Position numbers and translations under genes: made by a program. This document shows, one piece after another, positions 1 to 8,608 of a stretch of DNA of 64,000 nt. Position 1 is the first letter of the stretch, and every line of letters starts with the position of its first letter. Origin of the DNA: an uncultured Oscillospiraceae bacterium (GTDB lineage: Bacteria > Bacillota > Clostridia > Oscillospirales > Oscillospiraceae); assembly GCA_934646185.1 (NCBI GenBank), contig CAKUEH010000013.1, positions 4,569-68,568 on the forward strand. The letters are read 5' to 3'. The notes under the pieces are model-generated. The model was given only the letters and a program-made list of their open reading frames with translations. It searched no databases and had not been told where the DNA came from.

Positions 1-936
1 TGCGTGCGCGGCGAGATGACCGAGGGCGAATTCGTCTCCTTTGCCATTTACAACACCATGAGCATTTCTCCCGTGCGCCGTCTGGGCCGCGTGATCTCCG
101 AGATGAGCAAGGCGGGCGTCTCCGTGTCCCGTATCGGAGAAATTCTCGACGCCCCCTGCGAGCAGGACAAGCCGGACGCGAAGGCGCTGCCCATGGACGG
201 CGATATCGTCTTCGACCACGTCTCGTTCCGCTATGAGACCGGCCCGGACGTGCTCTCGGACGTGTCCTTTACCATTCCCGCCGGGTCGAGCTTCGGCATT
301 CTGGGCGGCACGGGCTCCGGCAAGAGCAGCCTGCTGCTGCTTCTGTGCAGGCTCTACGCGCCGTCGGAGGGCCGCGTGACGGTCGGCGGGGAGAACCTTG
401 CCGATATGCCCGCAGCGTGGGTGCGCGATCATGTCGGCGTCGTGCTGCAGGAGCCGTTCTTGTTCTCGCGCACGATCGAGGAGAACATCGGCATCTGCGG
501 CGCGGACAAAGACGCTGTGCGCAGGGCCGCGGAAACGGCCTGCATCGCGTCCGATATCGAGCAGTTTGCAAACGGCTATGACACCATGGTCGGCGAGCGC
601 GGCGTGACGCTCTCGGGCGGCCAGAAGCAGCGCGTGGCCATCGCGCGGATGCTGACGAAGAAAACGCCCGTGATGGTCTTCGACGATTCCCTGTCCGCCG
701 TCGACACGCAGACAGACGAGCACATCCGCGAAGCGCTGAAGCGCGATCTCGCCGGGACGACGACGATCATTATTTCCCACCGCATCACGACGCTCATGGA
801 CTGCGATAATATACTGGTGCTGGAGCACGGAAAGGTCCTCCAGCGCGGCACGCCGCAGGAGCTGCTGCGGCAGCCCGGCCTGTTCCGGCAGATCTATGAT
901 ATGCAGATGTCCATCGGAGAGGAGGAGCCGGCATGA
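1..936 (+). CDS. ABC exporter half-transporter, subunit A (5' partial)
   Basis: This is the C-terminal part of an MsbA/BmrC-type ABC exporter: the end of the membrane domain followed by a complete nucleotide-binding domain. The open frame continues off the left edge, so the true start is missing. Walker A is GGTGSGKSS and the signature is the canonical LSGGQ. Walker B reads VMVFDDSLSAVD, with Asp where the catalytic Glu normally sits. That substitution is typical of the degenerate ATP site in heterodimeric exporters. The gene overlaps the next by 4 bp (ATGA), so the two are translationally coupled and probably form one heterodimer in the cytoplasmic membrane. The substrate cannot be told from sequence; drug or peptide export is only a family-level guess. 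Confidence 0.93.
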   Translation, partial: CVRGEMTEGEFVSFAIYNTMSISPVRRLGRVISEMSKAGVSVSRIGEILDAPCEQDKPDAKALPMDGDIVFDHVSFRYETGPDVLSDVSFTIPAGSSFGILGGTGSGKSSLLLLLCRLYAPSEGRVTVGGENLADMPAAWVRDHVGVVLQEPFLFSRTIEENIGICGADKDAVRRAAETACIASDIEQFANGYDTMVGERGVTLSGGQKQRVAIARMLTKKTPVMVFDDSLSAVDTQTDEHIREALKRDLAGTTTIIISHRITTLMDCDNILVLEHGKVLQRGTPQELLRQPGLFRQIYDMQMSIGEEEPA

Positions 937-2750
937 AGCAGGAAAAAGAAAAAAAGGGCCTGCCGTTTTTCGGCATCCCGAAGCTGGCCCCTTATTTAAA
1001 GCCCTATAAAATGCTGTTTTTCTGGATGGTCGTGACCGGCACGGTCGGCAGCGGCATGGACGCGATCATCCCCCTGTTCCAGCAGCACGCCATCGACCAT
1101 TTTATCGCCGATAAAACCATGCAGGGCGTCGGCGGCTGGCTGGCGCTGTACATTCTGGTCATGATCGTCCAGACTGCGACCAACTACATTTCCGCCTACG
1201 GCGCGTGCAAGGCCGAGCTCTATATCGGCCGCGACTTAAAGCGCGAGACGTTCAACCACCTGCAAACGCTGTCCTTCTCCTACTTCAACCAGAACAGCGT
1301 CGGTTATACCCACGCGCGCGTCATGTCCGACACCGACCGCATCGCAAGCACGCTGGCCTGGGGGCTGATGGAGGCCGTTTGGTACATCGCGTATCTGCTG
1401 CTGGCGATCGTGATGATGTTCGCGCTCAACTGGAAGCTGGCGCTGTGCGTGATGGTCATCGTGCCGGTACTGGTGCTCTCGGGCGCGTATTTCCAGAAAA
1501 AGCTCGTCTTCTTCCACCGGCGCGTGCGCGAGCAGAATTCGAAGATCACCGGCGCGTTCAACGAGGGCATCACCGGCGCGAAGACGACCAAAACGCTGGT
1601 CATCGAGGACAAGGTCGAGCGGGAATTTGACGATCTGACCGGTGAAATGAAGCGTTTGAGCGTCCGCGCCATGCACTTCCGGGGCGTGTTCATGTCCACG
1701 ACGGCCTTTGCCGCGTCCATTGCGCTGGCGATCGTTTTGTGGCGCGGCGGCGTCATTACGAGAGACGGCGTCATTCTCATCGGCACGCTGTCTGTGTTCA
1801 TGAACTACGCGCAGGGCATGATGGAGCCGGTGCAGTGGCTCGTGCAGGTCATGTCCGCGCTGGTCAACGTGCAGGTCAACGTCGAGCGCGTCACAAGGCT
1901 TCTGGAAACGGAATCCGACGTCAGCGACACGCCGGAGGTCACGGAACGATACGGCGGCGCTTTCCACCCCAAAAAGGAAAACTGGGAGCCACTTTACGGC
2001 GATATCGAATTTCAGGACGTTACCTTCCGCTATCCCGACGGCAGCGAAAACGTGCTGGAGCACTTTAATCTGAAAGTCCCGCAGGGCACGAACGTCGCCA
2101 TCGTCGGCGAGACGGGCGCGGGAAAATCCACGCTGGTCAACCTCGTCTGCCGCTTCTTCGAACCGACGCAGGGCCGCGTTCTCATTGACGGCCGCGACGC
2201 GCGCGAACGCAGCCAGCTCTGGCTGCACTCGAACATCGGCTACGTACTGCAGACGCCGCACCTGTTCTCCGGCACGGTCCTGGAAAACCTGCGCTACGGC
2301 AGGCCCGACGCGACGATGGACGAGATCGAGGCGGCTGTAAAGGCCGTCTCCGCCGACCAGATCATTGCCCGCCTGCCGGACGGCTACAACTCTGACATCG
2401 GCGAGGGCGGCAACACGCTCTCCACGGGCGAAAAGCAGCTGCTGTCGTTTGCCCGCGCGCTGCTGGCCGACCCGCGCATCTTCGTGCTCGACGAGGCGAC
2501 CAGCTCCGTCGACACCGTGACCGAGCGGCTCATTCAGGACGCCATCGAAAAGGTCATGGCGGGGCGTACCTCGTTCATCATCGCCCACCGCCTGTCGACC
2601 ATCCGCCGCGCGGACGTGATCCTGGTCGTTCACGACGGCAGGATCATCGAGAGCGGCACGCACCGCTCCCTGATGGACGCGAAGGGCGCCTATTACCAGC
2701 TCTACACCCGCCAGTACCGCGAGGAACAGACCCGCTCCATGATGGAATGA
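933..2750 (+). CDS. ABC exporter half-transporter, subunit B
   Basis: A full-length half-transporter of 605 aa. An N-terminal six-helix exporter domain (about residues 30-320) is followed by an NBD (about 360-600). Walker A is GETGAGKST and Walker B is FVLDEATSSVD, with the catalytic Glu intact. The signature is LSTGE rather than LSGGQ. Because each composite ATP site uses one subunit's Walker motifs and the other's signature, this altered signature falls in the same site as subunit A's Asp. One site is therefore degenerate and the other fully canonical. The start ATG overlaps the stop of subunit A. Transcription ends at the hairpin just downstream. Confidence 0.95.
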   Translation: MKQEKEKKGLPFFGIPKLAPYLKPYKMLFFWMVVTGTVGSGMDAIIPLFQQHAIDHFIADKTMQGVGGWLALYILVMIVQTATNYISAYGACKAELYIGRDLKRETFNHLQTLSFSYFNQNSVGYTHARVMSDTDRIASTLAWGLMEAVWYIAYLLLAIVMMFALNWKLALCVMVIVPVLVLSGAYFQKKLVFFHRRVREQNSKITGAFNEGITGAKTTKTLVIEDKVEREFDDLTGEMKRLSVRAMHFRGVFMSTTAFAASIALAIVLWRGGVITRDGVILIGTLSVFMNYAQGMMEPVQWLVQVMSALVNVQVNVERVTRLLETESDVSDTPEVTERYGGAFHPKKENWEPLYGDIEFQDVTFRYPDGSENVLEHFNLKVPQGTNVAIVGETGAGKSTLVNLVCRFFEPTQGRVLIDGRDARERSQLWLHSNIGYVLQTPHLFSGTVLENLRYGRPDATMDEIEAAVKAVSADQIIARLPDGYNSDIGEGGNTLSTGEKQLLSFARALLADPRIFVLDEATSSVDTVTERLIQDAIEKVMAGRTSFIIAHRLSTIRRADVILVVHDGRIIESGTHRSLMDAKGAYYQLYTRQYREEQTRSMME

Positions 2751-2761
2751 CCGGACAGAAG

Positions 2762-2804
2762 AAAGGCTCCCCTTACCGCGCGGGGCGCGGCAAGGGGAGC
2801 CTTT
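2762..2804. terminator. Bidirectional intrinsic terminator
   Basis: A perfect 13-bp stem (AAAGGCTCCCCTT paired with AAGGGGAGCCTTT) encloses a GC-rich loop and has T-runs on both strands. It lies between the ABC exporter genes (+) and the Mbeg1-like gene (-), which converge here. The stem resembles one arm of the dispersed repeat family found at 9786, 34050, 39117 and 47790. Confidence 0.85.
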
Positions 2805-2833
2805 TTCTATCTGCTGCAAGTCTTTTTAACTGT

Positions 2834-4000
2834 TTATGTCTCATCCACGTCCAGATCGTCTGCCAGCTTCTGCAGCGGCAGGTGGCGCAGGAGCAGGCCC
2901 ACGGGGTTGAGCTCGGACGCCGCCGTTTTCGCACCGGCCGCCATGAACAGGCGCAGTGTGCTGCCCAGCGCGTGGCGCGTGGGCTTATCCAGCGTCCGGT
3001 ATTTTTTGAGCATGGCCGCGGCGGTCTTCAGTCCGCCCTCCTTGAGGTCGGTCAGGGTATCGGCGTCGGTGCAGGTGAGGATGTCGAACAGCGCGTCGGT
3101 AAAGGCCACGCGCTGCTCCGGACTCAGGGAGAGGATGAACGTGCGGATCGTCTCGTCGACGAGCTTGCCGCCCTCGGTCAGATCCGGCAGATGCTCAAAT
3201 TTTTCCCCGCGCACCTGCCACGAAAAGCCGTCGTGCTGCCACAGGCCGCTCTGCGTGCTGCGCACGACCTCATAGCGCTCCTCGTGCTCGAGCAGCATGC
3301 CGACGACGGACGATTCCGGCAGAATGGTCGTGATCTTATCCGCGACGTTTTTATGCTCCGGCAGACCCAGCAGCGACGTGCGGAAGCCGGGGCCGTCGTT
3401 GTTGTATACGCGCATGAGCTGGTTCTGTACGGCTTCGCCGCAGAACACCGCGCTATAGACCGCGAGATTGCCGCCTTTGGAATGCCCGCCCACGCGAAGC
3501 GGCTGCGACGGGAGCGCTGCGGCGGCCGCAGTCAGATACGCTGCCGCCATTTTCTGCGCCGGGACGACCGGCAAAAACGCCAGATTGAAATCCTCCTTCC
3601 AGCCGACGATCGTGTCGTCGGTGCCGCGGAAGGCGATATAGGCCGTCCTGTCCGGCAGCAGGATCGTCAGCGCGGAAAACTGCGTCTGCGTTTCCTCGTC
3701 AATGCGGCTGACATAGCCGCAGAGCGTCAGATCGGAAAAGCGGCGGCTCGCCGCCATTTTGCGTCCGAGCTCCGGGATCTGCTCCGGCACCAGTACGCCC
3801 ATCGTCTCCTGCGGCCGCGCCGCGTCGTATTTCCGCATGGCGTCCGGCAGGGGAGTGGGTGCGGAGAAGTCCGCCGGGACGATGCCGGAAAAGTCCAGAA
3901 AGCACAGCTCCGCCATCAGCAGATTGTCGACCTCGTTGAACCCGCGCTCCGCCAGCGTCAGATCGCCGCGCCAGTCCAGATAATCCAGAATATTTGCCAT
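2834..4000 (-). CDS. Mbeg1-like (DUF2974) alpha/beta hydrolase
   Basis: A 388-aa cytosolic protein with no signal peptide. The central segment carries a lipase-class-3-like core: AFRGTDDTIVGWKEDF around the oxyanion region, then VGGHSKGGNLAVY, where GHSKG is the nucleophile elbow with Ser. This arrangement is characteristic of the DUF2974/Mbeg1-like family common in Firmicutes. The natural substrate is unknown; esterase or lipase activity is inferred from the fold. It stands alone, convergent with the ABC exporter genes. Confidence 0.85.
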   Translation of the reverse strand: MANILDYLDWRGDLTLAERGFNEVDNLLMAELCFLDFSGIVPADFSAPTPLPDAMRKYDAARPQETMGVLVPEQIPELGRKMAASRRFSDLTLCGYVSRIDEETQTQFSALTILLPDRTAYIAFRGTDDTIVGWKEDFNLAFLPVVPAQKMAAAYLTAAAAALPSQPLRVGGHSKGGNLAVYSAVFCGEAVQNQLMRVYNNDGPGFRTSLLGLPEHKNVADKITTILPESSVVGMLLEHEERYEVVRSTQSGLWQHDGFSWQVRGEKFEHLPDLTEGGKLVDETIRTFILSLSPEQRVAFTDALFDILTCTDADTLTDLKEGGLKTAAAMLKKYRTLDKPTRHALGSTLRLFMAAGAKTAASELNPVGLLLRHLPLQKLADDLDVDET

Positions 4001-4090
4001 AGCCGTACCTCCGAAAGTTTGTATAGCTTATCATACACAAAAATTACCGGAAAAACAACCAAACCCAAATGAAGAAAGCCTTAATTTTTT

Positions 4091-4374
4091 CTGAATTTAG
4101 CGTCGCTTGACAAGAGCACACATGGTTTTCCCGGGTCTAAACGACCGCTGGCGTCGTTATCCTCGTTGATGGGCGACAGCCCATCTGCCTCGTCTGCCTT
4201 GCCAGCTGCCGTTTATCCTCCGGGAAAACTCGAAGACCCGCAGGGCGTTCCGGCGCGTTTTTCGCAAGGCAGAGGACGCAGGCATACCGGCGTATGTCAA
4301 GGACGATAACGCAGCGAAAGGCGGGCCGGAGCGTCCTGCGGGCATGTGTGCTCTTGTCAAGCGGCGCTATTCAG
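4091..4374. mobile_element. MITE-like palindromic element with 21-bp perfect terminal inverted repeats
   Basis: The ends CGCTTGACAAGAGCACACAT... (4104-4124) and its exact reverse complement (4343-4363) are 21-bp perfect inverted repeats. They extend outward imperfectly to 4091 and 4374. The interior is also largely self-complementary: GTTTTCCCGG near 4125 pairs with CCGGGAAAAC near 4217, and GCCTCGTCTGCCTTGC near 4187 with the GCAAGGCAGAGGACGC stretch near 4266. No credible coding frame is present. The structure fits a non-autonomous MITE or a large structured repeat. It lies immediately upstream of the iscSU promoter and fills most of the 4001-4457 gap. Confidence 0.7.
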
Positions 4375-4386
4375 CCTATAAACCTA

Positions 4387-4415
4387 TTGACTTTATGGGG
4401 AATATATGCTATGCT
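4387..4415 (+). promoter_or_regulatory. Sigma-A-type promoter of iscSU
   Basis: TTGACT (4387-4392), a 17-bp spacer, then TATGCT (4410-4415). The predicted start lies about 40 bp ahead of iscS. No iscR gene is linked, so any control by Fe-S status is not visible here. Confidence 0.65.
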
Positions 4416-4457
4416 CAAGCCATAAGAAAGAATTCCCTGCAAAGGAGCTGATATTTG

Positions 4458-5645
4458 ATGCAAGTCTATGCGGACAACGCAGCGACCACCAGAATGCACC
4501 AGACGGCCATCGACACGATGACCTATCACCTGAACAACACCTTCGGCAACCCGTCGAGCCTCTACACCATCGGCCAGCAGGCCAAGGAGGTGCTCGAGAC
4601 GGCGCGGGCCGATATGGCCGCCTGCTTCGGCGCGCAGCCGCGCGAGATCTATTTCACCTCCGGCGGCAGCGAGGCCGACAATCAGGCCATTACCTCCGCC
4701 GCCTATCTCGGCGCGCGCAAGGGCAAAAAGCACATCATTTCCACCACGTTCGAGCATCACGCCGTTCTGCACACGCTGAAGCGGCTGGAAAAGCAGGGCT
4801 TTGAGGTGACGCTGCTGGACGTACACGAGGACGGTCTTGTCTCGGCGCAGCAGGTCGCGGACGCCATCCGCGACGACACCTGCCTCGTGACCATCATGTT
4901 TGCAAACAATGAGATCGGCACCATCCAGCCGATCGAGGCGATCGGCGCGGTGTGCCATGAACGCGGCGTACTGTTCCACACCGACGCGGTGCAGGCGGCG
5001 GGCCACGTGAAGATCGACGTGAACGCCATGCACATCGACATGCTCAGCCTGTCCGCGCACAAGTTCCACGGCCCGAAGGGCGTCGGCATGCTCTACGCGC
5101 GGCGCGGCATCATCCTCACGAACCTCATCGAGGGCGGCGCGCAGGAGCGCGGCAAGCGCGGCGGCACGGAAAATGTCCCCGGCATCGCGGCCATGGCGGC
5201 GGCTTTAAAGGAAGCCTGCGCCAACATGGACGAGAACACGAAGAAGGTCACGGCCCTGCGGGACAAGCTCATCGACGGCATTGCCAGAATCCCGCACTGC
5301 GCGCTCAACGGCGCGCGTGAGCCGCGGCTGCCCGGCAATGTGAATTTCTGCTTCGAGGGCATTGAGGGCGAGAGCCTTCTGCTGCTGCTCGACGCGAAGG
5401 GCATCAGCGCGTCGTCCGGCTCCGCCTGCACGTCCGGCTCGCTCGACCCCAGCCATGTGCTGCTGGCCATCGGACGGCCCCACGAGGTCGCGCACGGCTC
5501 GCTGCGCCTGACCATCTGCGAGGACAACACCGAAGAAGAGATCGACTATATCCTTGCCGAGCTTCCGCCGATCGTGGAATATCTGCGGAACATGTCGCCG
5601 GTCTGGAAGGACCTGATGAGCGGCAAGCGGCAGTTTACGCTGTAA
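4458..5645 (+). CDS. iscS: Cysteine desulfurase IscS/NifS
   Basis: PLP enzyme that removes sulfur from cysteine as a persulfide and hands it to the adjacent scaffold protein for Fe-S cluster assembly. In the 395-aa product the PLP lysine is K202 (SAHKFHGPKG). The persulfide cysteine is C324, in the long flexible loop SSGSACTSGSLDPSHVL, which marks a group I (IscS/NifS) enzyme. ATG 4458 is preferred over the TTG one codon earlier because AAAGGAG lies about 10 nt upstream. iscU follows after 13 bp. A second, SufS-like desulfurase occurs at 59011, so this one is likely the housekeeping Fe-S donor. Confidence 0.95.
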   Translation: MQVYADNAATTRMHQTAIDTMTYHLNNTFGNPSSLYTIGQQAKEVLETARADMAACFGAQPREIYFTSGGSEADNQAITSAAYLGARKGKKHIISTTFEHHAVLHTLKRLEKQGFEVTLLDVHEDGLVSAQQVADAIRDDTCLVTIMFANNEIGTIQPIEAIGAVCHERGVLFHTDAVQAAGHVKIDVNAMHIDMLSLSAHKFHGPKGVGMLYARRGIILTNLIEGGAQERGKRGGTENVPGIAAMAAALKEACANMDENTKKVTALRDKLIDGIARIPHCALNGAREPRLPGNVNFCFEGIEGESLLLLLDAKGISASSGSACTSGSLDPSHVLLAIGRPHEVAHGSLRLTICEDNTEEEIDYILAELPPIVEYLRNMSPVWKDLMSGKRQFTL

Positions 5646-5658
5646 GGAGGGTTTTATC

Positions 5659-6096
5659 ATGGCACTGTATACCGAAACGGTCATGGATCATTTCATGCAC
5701 CCGCGCAATGTCGGCGAGATCGCGGACGCGGACGGCGTCGGCGAGGTCGGCAACGCCAAGTGCGGCGATATCATGAAGATGTACCTGAAAATTCAGGACA
5801 ACAAAATCGAGGATGTAAAGTTTGAGACATTCGGCTGCGGCAGCGCGATCGCGTCGAGCTCCATCGCGACGGAGATGATCAAGGGCCGGACGCTGGAGGA
5901 CGCGCTGGCGCTGACCAATCAGGAGGTCGTCGACGCGCTGGGCGGTCTGCCCGCGCACAAGCTGCACTGCTCCGTTCTGGCCGAGGAGGCCGTCAAGTCC
6001 GCCATTCAGGACTATTACGAGAAAAACCACATCGAGTACGACCACAGCAAATTCCCCAAAAAGGAAGACTGCGAGTCCTGCTGCCGGATGGTATAA
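5659..6096 (+). CDS. iscU: Fe-S cluster assembly scaffold IscU/NifU-like
   Basis: A 145-aa scaffold on which nascent Fe-S clusters are built from IscS sulfur. The three conserved cluster-ligand cysteines are C35 (AKCGD, with D37), C60 (FGCGSA) and C104 (LHCSVLAEEA). The C-terminus carries an extra CESCC cluster beyond the usual IscU core. It follows iscS by 13 bp behind a good Shine-Dalgarno (AAGGAGGG), so the pair is an operon. It ends before a large palindromic terminator. Confidence 0.94.
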   Translation: MALYTETVMDHFMHPRNVGEIADADGVGEVGNAKCGDIMKMYLKIQDNKIEDVKFETFGCGSAIASSSIATEMIKGRTLEDALALTNQEVVDALGGLPAHKLHCSVLAEEAVKSAIQDYYEKNHIEYDHSKFPKKEDCESCCRMV

Positions 6097-6177
6097 ACGC
6101 AAAGAGCGGGCGCGGCCAATCAGCCCCTACACGGACGGCATATTTTGTACCACTTTTGAAAATCGGACTTTTTGACA

Positions 6178-6217
6178 CGCAGAGCGGGCGCGGCCGATCG
6201 GCCGCGCCCGCTCTGCG
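6178..6217. terminator. 40-bp perfect palindrome, probable bidirectional terminator
   Basis: Positions 6178-6217 form a perfect 40-bp palindrome centred on CCGATCGG, with arms CGCAGAGCGGGCGCGGCC. It sits between convergent iscU (+) and the membrane protein gene (-). The plus side continues TCTGTTTATT, a weak U-tract. A partial copy of one arm (AAAGAGCGGGCGCGGCC) occurs at 6101-6117, which suggests local duplication. Confidence 0.7.
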
Positions 6218-6228
6218 TCTGTTTATTG

Positions 6229-7095
6229 TCAGCTGATGGATACCACGAACCGCCAGACCGGTTCTGCGAGGAAATACCCCAGCGCGGCCGAGCAGACGTT
6301 GGCGCACAGGCCGCAGAAAAATGCGCGGCGCTTTGACCGGCCCTTGAGCACGGCGCGGTAGATATACGCCTCGATCAGCGCGATCACCAGCTCTGCCGGG
6401 ATAAAGAGCATGAAATACCACGGCCCGACGCCGTTGTTGACAGCGAACAGGGCAAAATACCCGTGCAGCAGCCCCTGCGTCACGAGATTGACGAGCAGGA
6501 ACGGCTTCCAGTTTTCCTTCAGCTTAAACCCGAACAGCAGCAGAACGACCAGCTCGATGAGAATCGTCGGCACGAACGTCGCGGCAAATTGCAGCAGATA
6601 CCCTTCGGACTGCAGCGGCGGCTTCGCCGTTTTTGCCGGCCAGTCGACCGTGACGGAGGACTGCAGCGTCCTGCGCGTCAGCACGTCCGACAAAAACGTC
6701 TCGCCGGAGGCCGTGACGATCAGAATGCGGTATGTCTCCGGGACGCCGTAATAGCGGAAGCTGTGATGATATGTGGTTGCTACCGGATCACCGGTGAGCT
6801 CTCCCCAGATCGGAGCGCCGGTCGTGCCCTCGGCGATGCAGGCATGCCAGCCGTCGGGGATCGCGGCTCGGAATGCGGCCAGCAGCTCGGGGTCGAGACC
6901 GGTCTCATCCATGGCGAAGTCAGGGTCGTACTCGTATTCGCCCTCGGCAAGCAGGTCGAGGTAATACAGCTCCGACGGTGCATGCTCCACAACGACGGTG
7001 AGCTGCGGCTTGGGCCCCATGTCGGCGAGGACTGCTGTGGTCAGCAGCAGAAGCACGGCGAGCAGGAGCGGGAGTCTTTGCAAGAAGCGTTTCAT
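6229..7095 (-). CDS. Secreted-domain membrane protein of unknown function
   Basis: The 288-aa product opens with a clear signal sequence (KRFLQRLPLLLAVLLLLTTAVLA). An extracytoplasmic domain of about 140 residues begins at DMGPKPQLTV. About four hydrophobic helices follow from residue 170, with short loops and a cluster of basic residues (KGRSKRRAFF) near the end. I do not recognise a catalytic motif. The topology suggests a sensor, chaperone or envelope protein, but no function should be assigned. The start has AAAGGAGGA upstream. It lies 19 bp after the SDR gene and may share its transcript. Confidence 0.8.
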   Translation of the reverse strand: MKRFLQRLPLLLAVLLLLTTAVLADMGPKPQLTVVVEHAPSELYYLDLLAEGEYEYDPDFAMDETGLDPELLAAFRAAIPDGWHACIAEGTTGAPIWGELTGDPVATTYHHSFRYYGVPETYRILIVTASGETFLSDVLTRRTLQSSVTVDWPAKTAKPPLQSEGYLLQFAATFVPTILIELVVLLLFGFKLKENWKPFLLVNLVTQGLLHGYFALFAVNNGVGPWYFMLFIPAELVIALIEAYIYRAVLKGRSKRRAFFCGLCANVCSAALGYFLAEPVWRFVVSIS

Positions 7096-7114
7096 GGGTT
7101 CCTCCTTTGTGTAA

Positions 7115-7813
7115 TTACGTGATGACGAATCCTCCGTTGACGGGCAGGACCTGCCCGGTAATAAACGAAGCGTCCGCCAGATAGACCATCGCCCGCGCGA
7201 TATCCTCCGGCGTGCCCAGCCGCTCGATGGGCGTCTGCTGCCGCAGGCTCTCCATGACGGCGGAGTCTACGTGCGCGCACATGTCGGTCTGAATGACGCC
7301 CGGCGCGACGGCGTTCACGCGGATGCCGGACGGCCCGAGCTCCTGCGCCAGCGCCTTGGTCAGGGCGAGGATCGCGCCCTTCGTCGCCGAATACGCCGCC
7401 TCGCACGACGCGCCGACCTGGCCCCACATGGAGCTGACGTTGAGAATGCAGCCGGACTGCCGCTGCAGCATGTAGGGGAGGGCTGCGCGGATGCAGTAGA
7501 ACGCGCCGTCGACGTTGACGGCGAACAGCCTGCGCCAGCGCTCGGGCGTAATGACATTGATGAGATCGTAATCCGCGATCCCCGCGTTGTTGATGAGCAC
7601 ATCCGCGCCGGGGAGCTGTGCGAACGCGGCGTTCACCGCCGCTTCGTCCGACACGTCGCAGCGTACGGCGAGCGCGCCTGTTTCGGCGGCGACAGCCGCC
7701 GCCTGTTCGGTCTCCTTTTCATAGAGGAACGCGACCCGGTCGCCGCGCGCGGAAAACGCGCGCACAGCCGCGGCTCCGATGCCGCGCGAGCCGCCGGTGA
7801 TGATAACATTCAT
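7115..7813 (-). CDS. SDR-family NAD(P)-dependent oxidoreductase (FabG-like)
   Basis: A 232-aa classical short-chain dehydrogenase/reductase. The N-terminal Rossmann motif is GGSRGIGAAA, NNAGIAD follows, and the catalytic Ser...Tyr-x-x-x-Lys is visible in NVSSMWG and YSATKGA. PG(V/I)IQTDM matches the usual substrate-loop region. The fold resembles 3-oxoacyl-ACP reductase (FabG), but no fatty-acid genes are nearby, so the substrate is open. It is downstream of yabR with a 51-bp gap holding a GC-rich stem (7825-7832/7847-7854). Confidence 0.88.
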   Translation of the reverse strand: MNVIITGGSRGIGAAAVRAFSARGDRVAFLYEKETEQAAAVAAETGALAVRCDVSDEAAVNAAFAQLPGADVLINNAGIADYDLINVITPERWRRLFAVNVDGAFYCIRAALPYMLQRQSGCILNVSSMWGQVGASCEAAYSATKGAILALTKALAQELGPSGIRVNAVAPGVIQTDMCAHVDSAVMESLRQQTPIERLGTPEDIARAMVYLADASFITGQVLPVNGGFVIT

Positions 7814-7864
7814 AAATAACTCCTCGCCCCGGCGCGGCAGACCGCTCCGGGGCGTTTGATTTTT

Positions 7865-8293
7865 TTATCTTCTTCTGGTCTTGGTCTTGTGGTCGGAATA
7901 GGCGCGGATGGAGGACATTTTGCTGTCGGACTCGGACATGAACTGCTTGAGCATATCGTCGAACGATTTCTGCTGCGGCGCGGGCGGCTGCTGCCGGTTC
8001 GGCTGGGGCTGCCGCTGCTGGAAGCTGCCGCGCGGACGCTGGCTCTGCTCGCGCGTGGGCGCAGGCAGGGTGCGCTTGATGGAAAGATTGATCTTTCCGC
8101 CTTCCAGCCCGATGACCATGACCTTGACGGTCTGCCCCTCGGTCAGATACTCGTGCAGATCGCTCACATAGGCATGCGCGACCTCGGAAATGTGGACAAG
8201 CCCGGTCGTGTTTGCGTCCAGTGCGACGAACGCGCCGAATTTTGTCAGACTCTTGACAGTCCCTTCAACAATTTCTCCAACCTTCAACTGCAT
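7865..8293 (-). CDS. yabR: S1 RNA-binding domain protein (YabR-like)
   Basis: A 142-aa protein. Residues 1-72 form one S1 OB-fold domain (VGEIVEGTVKSLTKFGAFV ... HISEVAHAYV ... VKVMVIGLEGGKINLSIKR). A low-complexity Arg/Gln/Pro-rich linker follows (RGSFQQRQPQPNRQQPPAP), then a basic tail. It sits directly after divIC, as yabR does in Bacillus. Such proteins bind RNA or ribosomes; the exact role is not established from this sequence. Confidence 0.88.
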   Translation of the reverse strand: MQLKVGEIVEGTVKSLTKFGAFVALDANTTGLVHISEVAHAYVSDLHEYLTEGQTVKVMVIGLEGGKINLSIKRTLPAPTREQSQRPRGSFQQRQPQPNRQQPPAPQQKSFDDMLKQFMSESDSKMSSIRAYSDHKTKTRRR

Positions 8294-8329
8294 CTTTCTG
8301 TTCCGATCCCCCGTTTTCTGTGATGTTCC

Positions 8330-8608
8330 TTAATCGCCGACGTCTTCAAAGACGATCTCGCCCTCCGAGACCATGCCGAGCTGGTCGCGCGCGACCTGTT
8401 CGAGCCCCTCGGGCGTATCAAGCGCGTCGATCGAACTCTGCAGACGGTCATTTTCCTGCTGTGTGCCTGCGATGGAGCTTGTCAGTCCGGCGGCCTCGGC
8501 CTCCTTTTCGCTGATCTGGGAGCGAAGGCGCACCAGGGTAACAGTGGCGTACACAACGAGGATCAGAATCACCAGCTTGACCAGCAGAGACGACTTGACG
8601 AATTTCAT
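8330..8608 (-). CDS. divIC: Septum formation initiator, DivIC/FtsB-like
   Basis: A 92-aa bitopic division protein: a short basic N-terminus, one membrane helix (LLVKLVILILVVYATVTLV), then a coiled coil (RSQISEKEAEAAGLTSSIAG...NDRLQSSIDAL) and the family motif EGLEQVARDQLGMVSEGEIVF. It is expected to form the DivIB-FtsL-DivIC divisome complex outside the membrane. The start at 8608 is preferred over an upstream in-frame ATG because GGAAAGGAG precedes it and residue 1 then abuts the helix. Its first 161 bp overlap the 3' end of yabQ in another frame. Confidence 0.88.
   Translation of the reverse strand: MKFVKSSLLVKLVILILVVYATVTLVRLRSQISEKEAEAAGLTSSIAGTQQENDRLQSSIDALDTPEGLEQVARDQLGMVSEGEIVFEDVGD

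Noticed and set aside
1236..2819. 527-aa open frame on the minus strand over the ABC exporter gene
   Set aside because: Antisense shadow caused by high GC; the composition is Arg/Ala/Val/Asp repetitive and the plus strand encodes a clear transporter.
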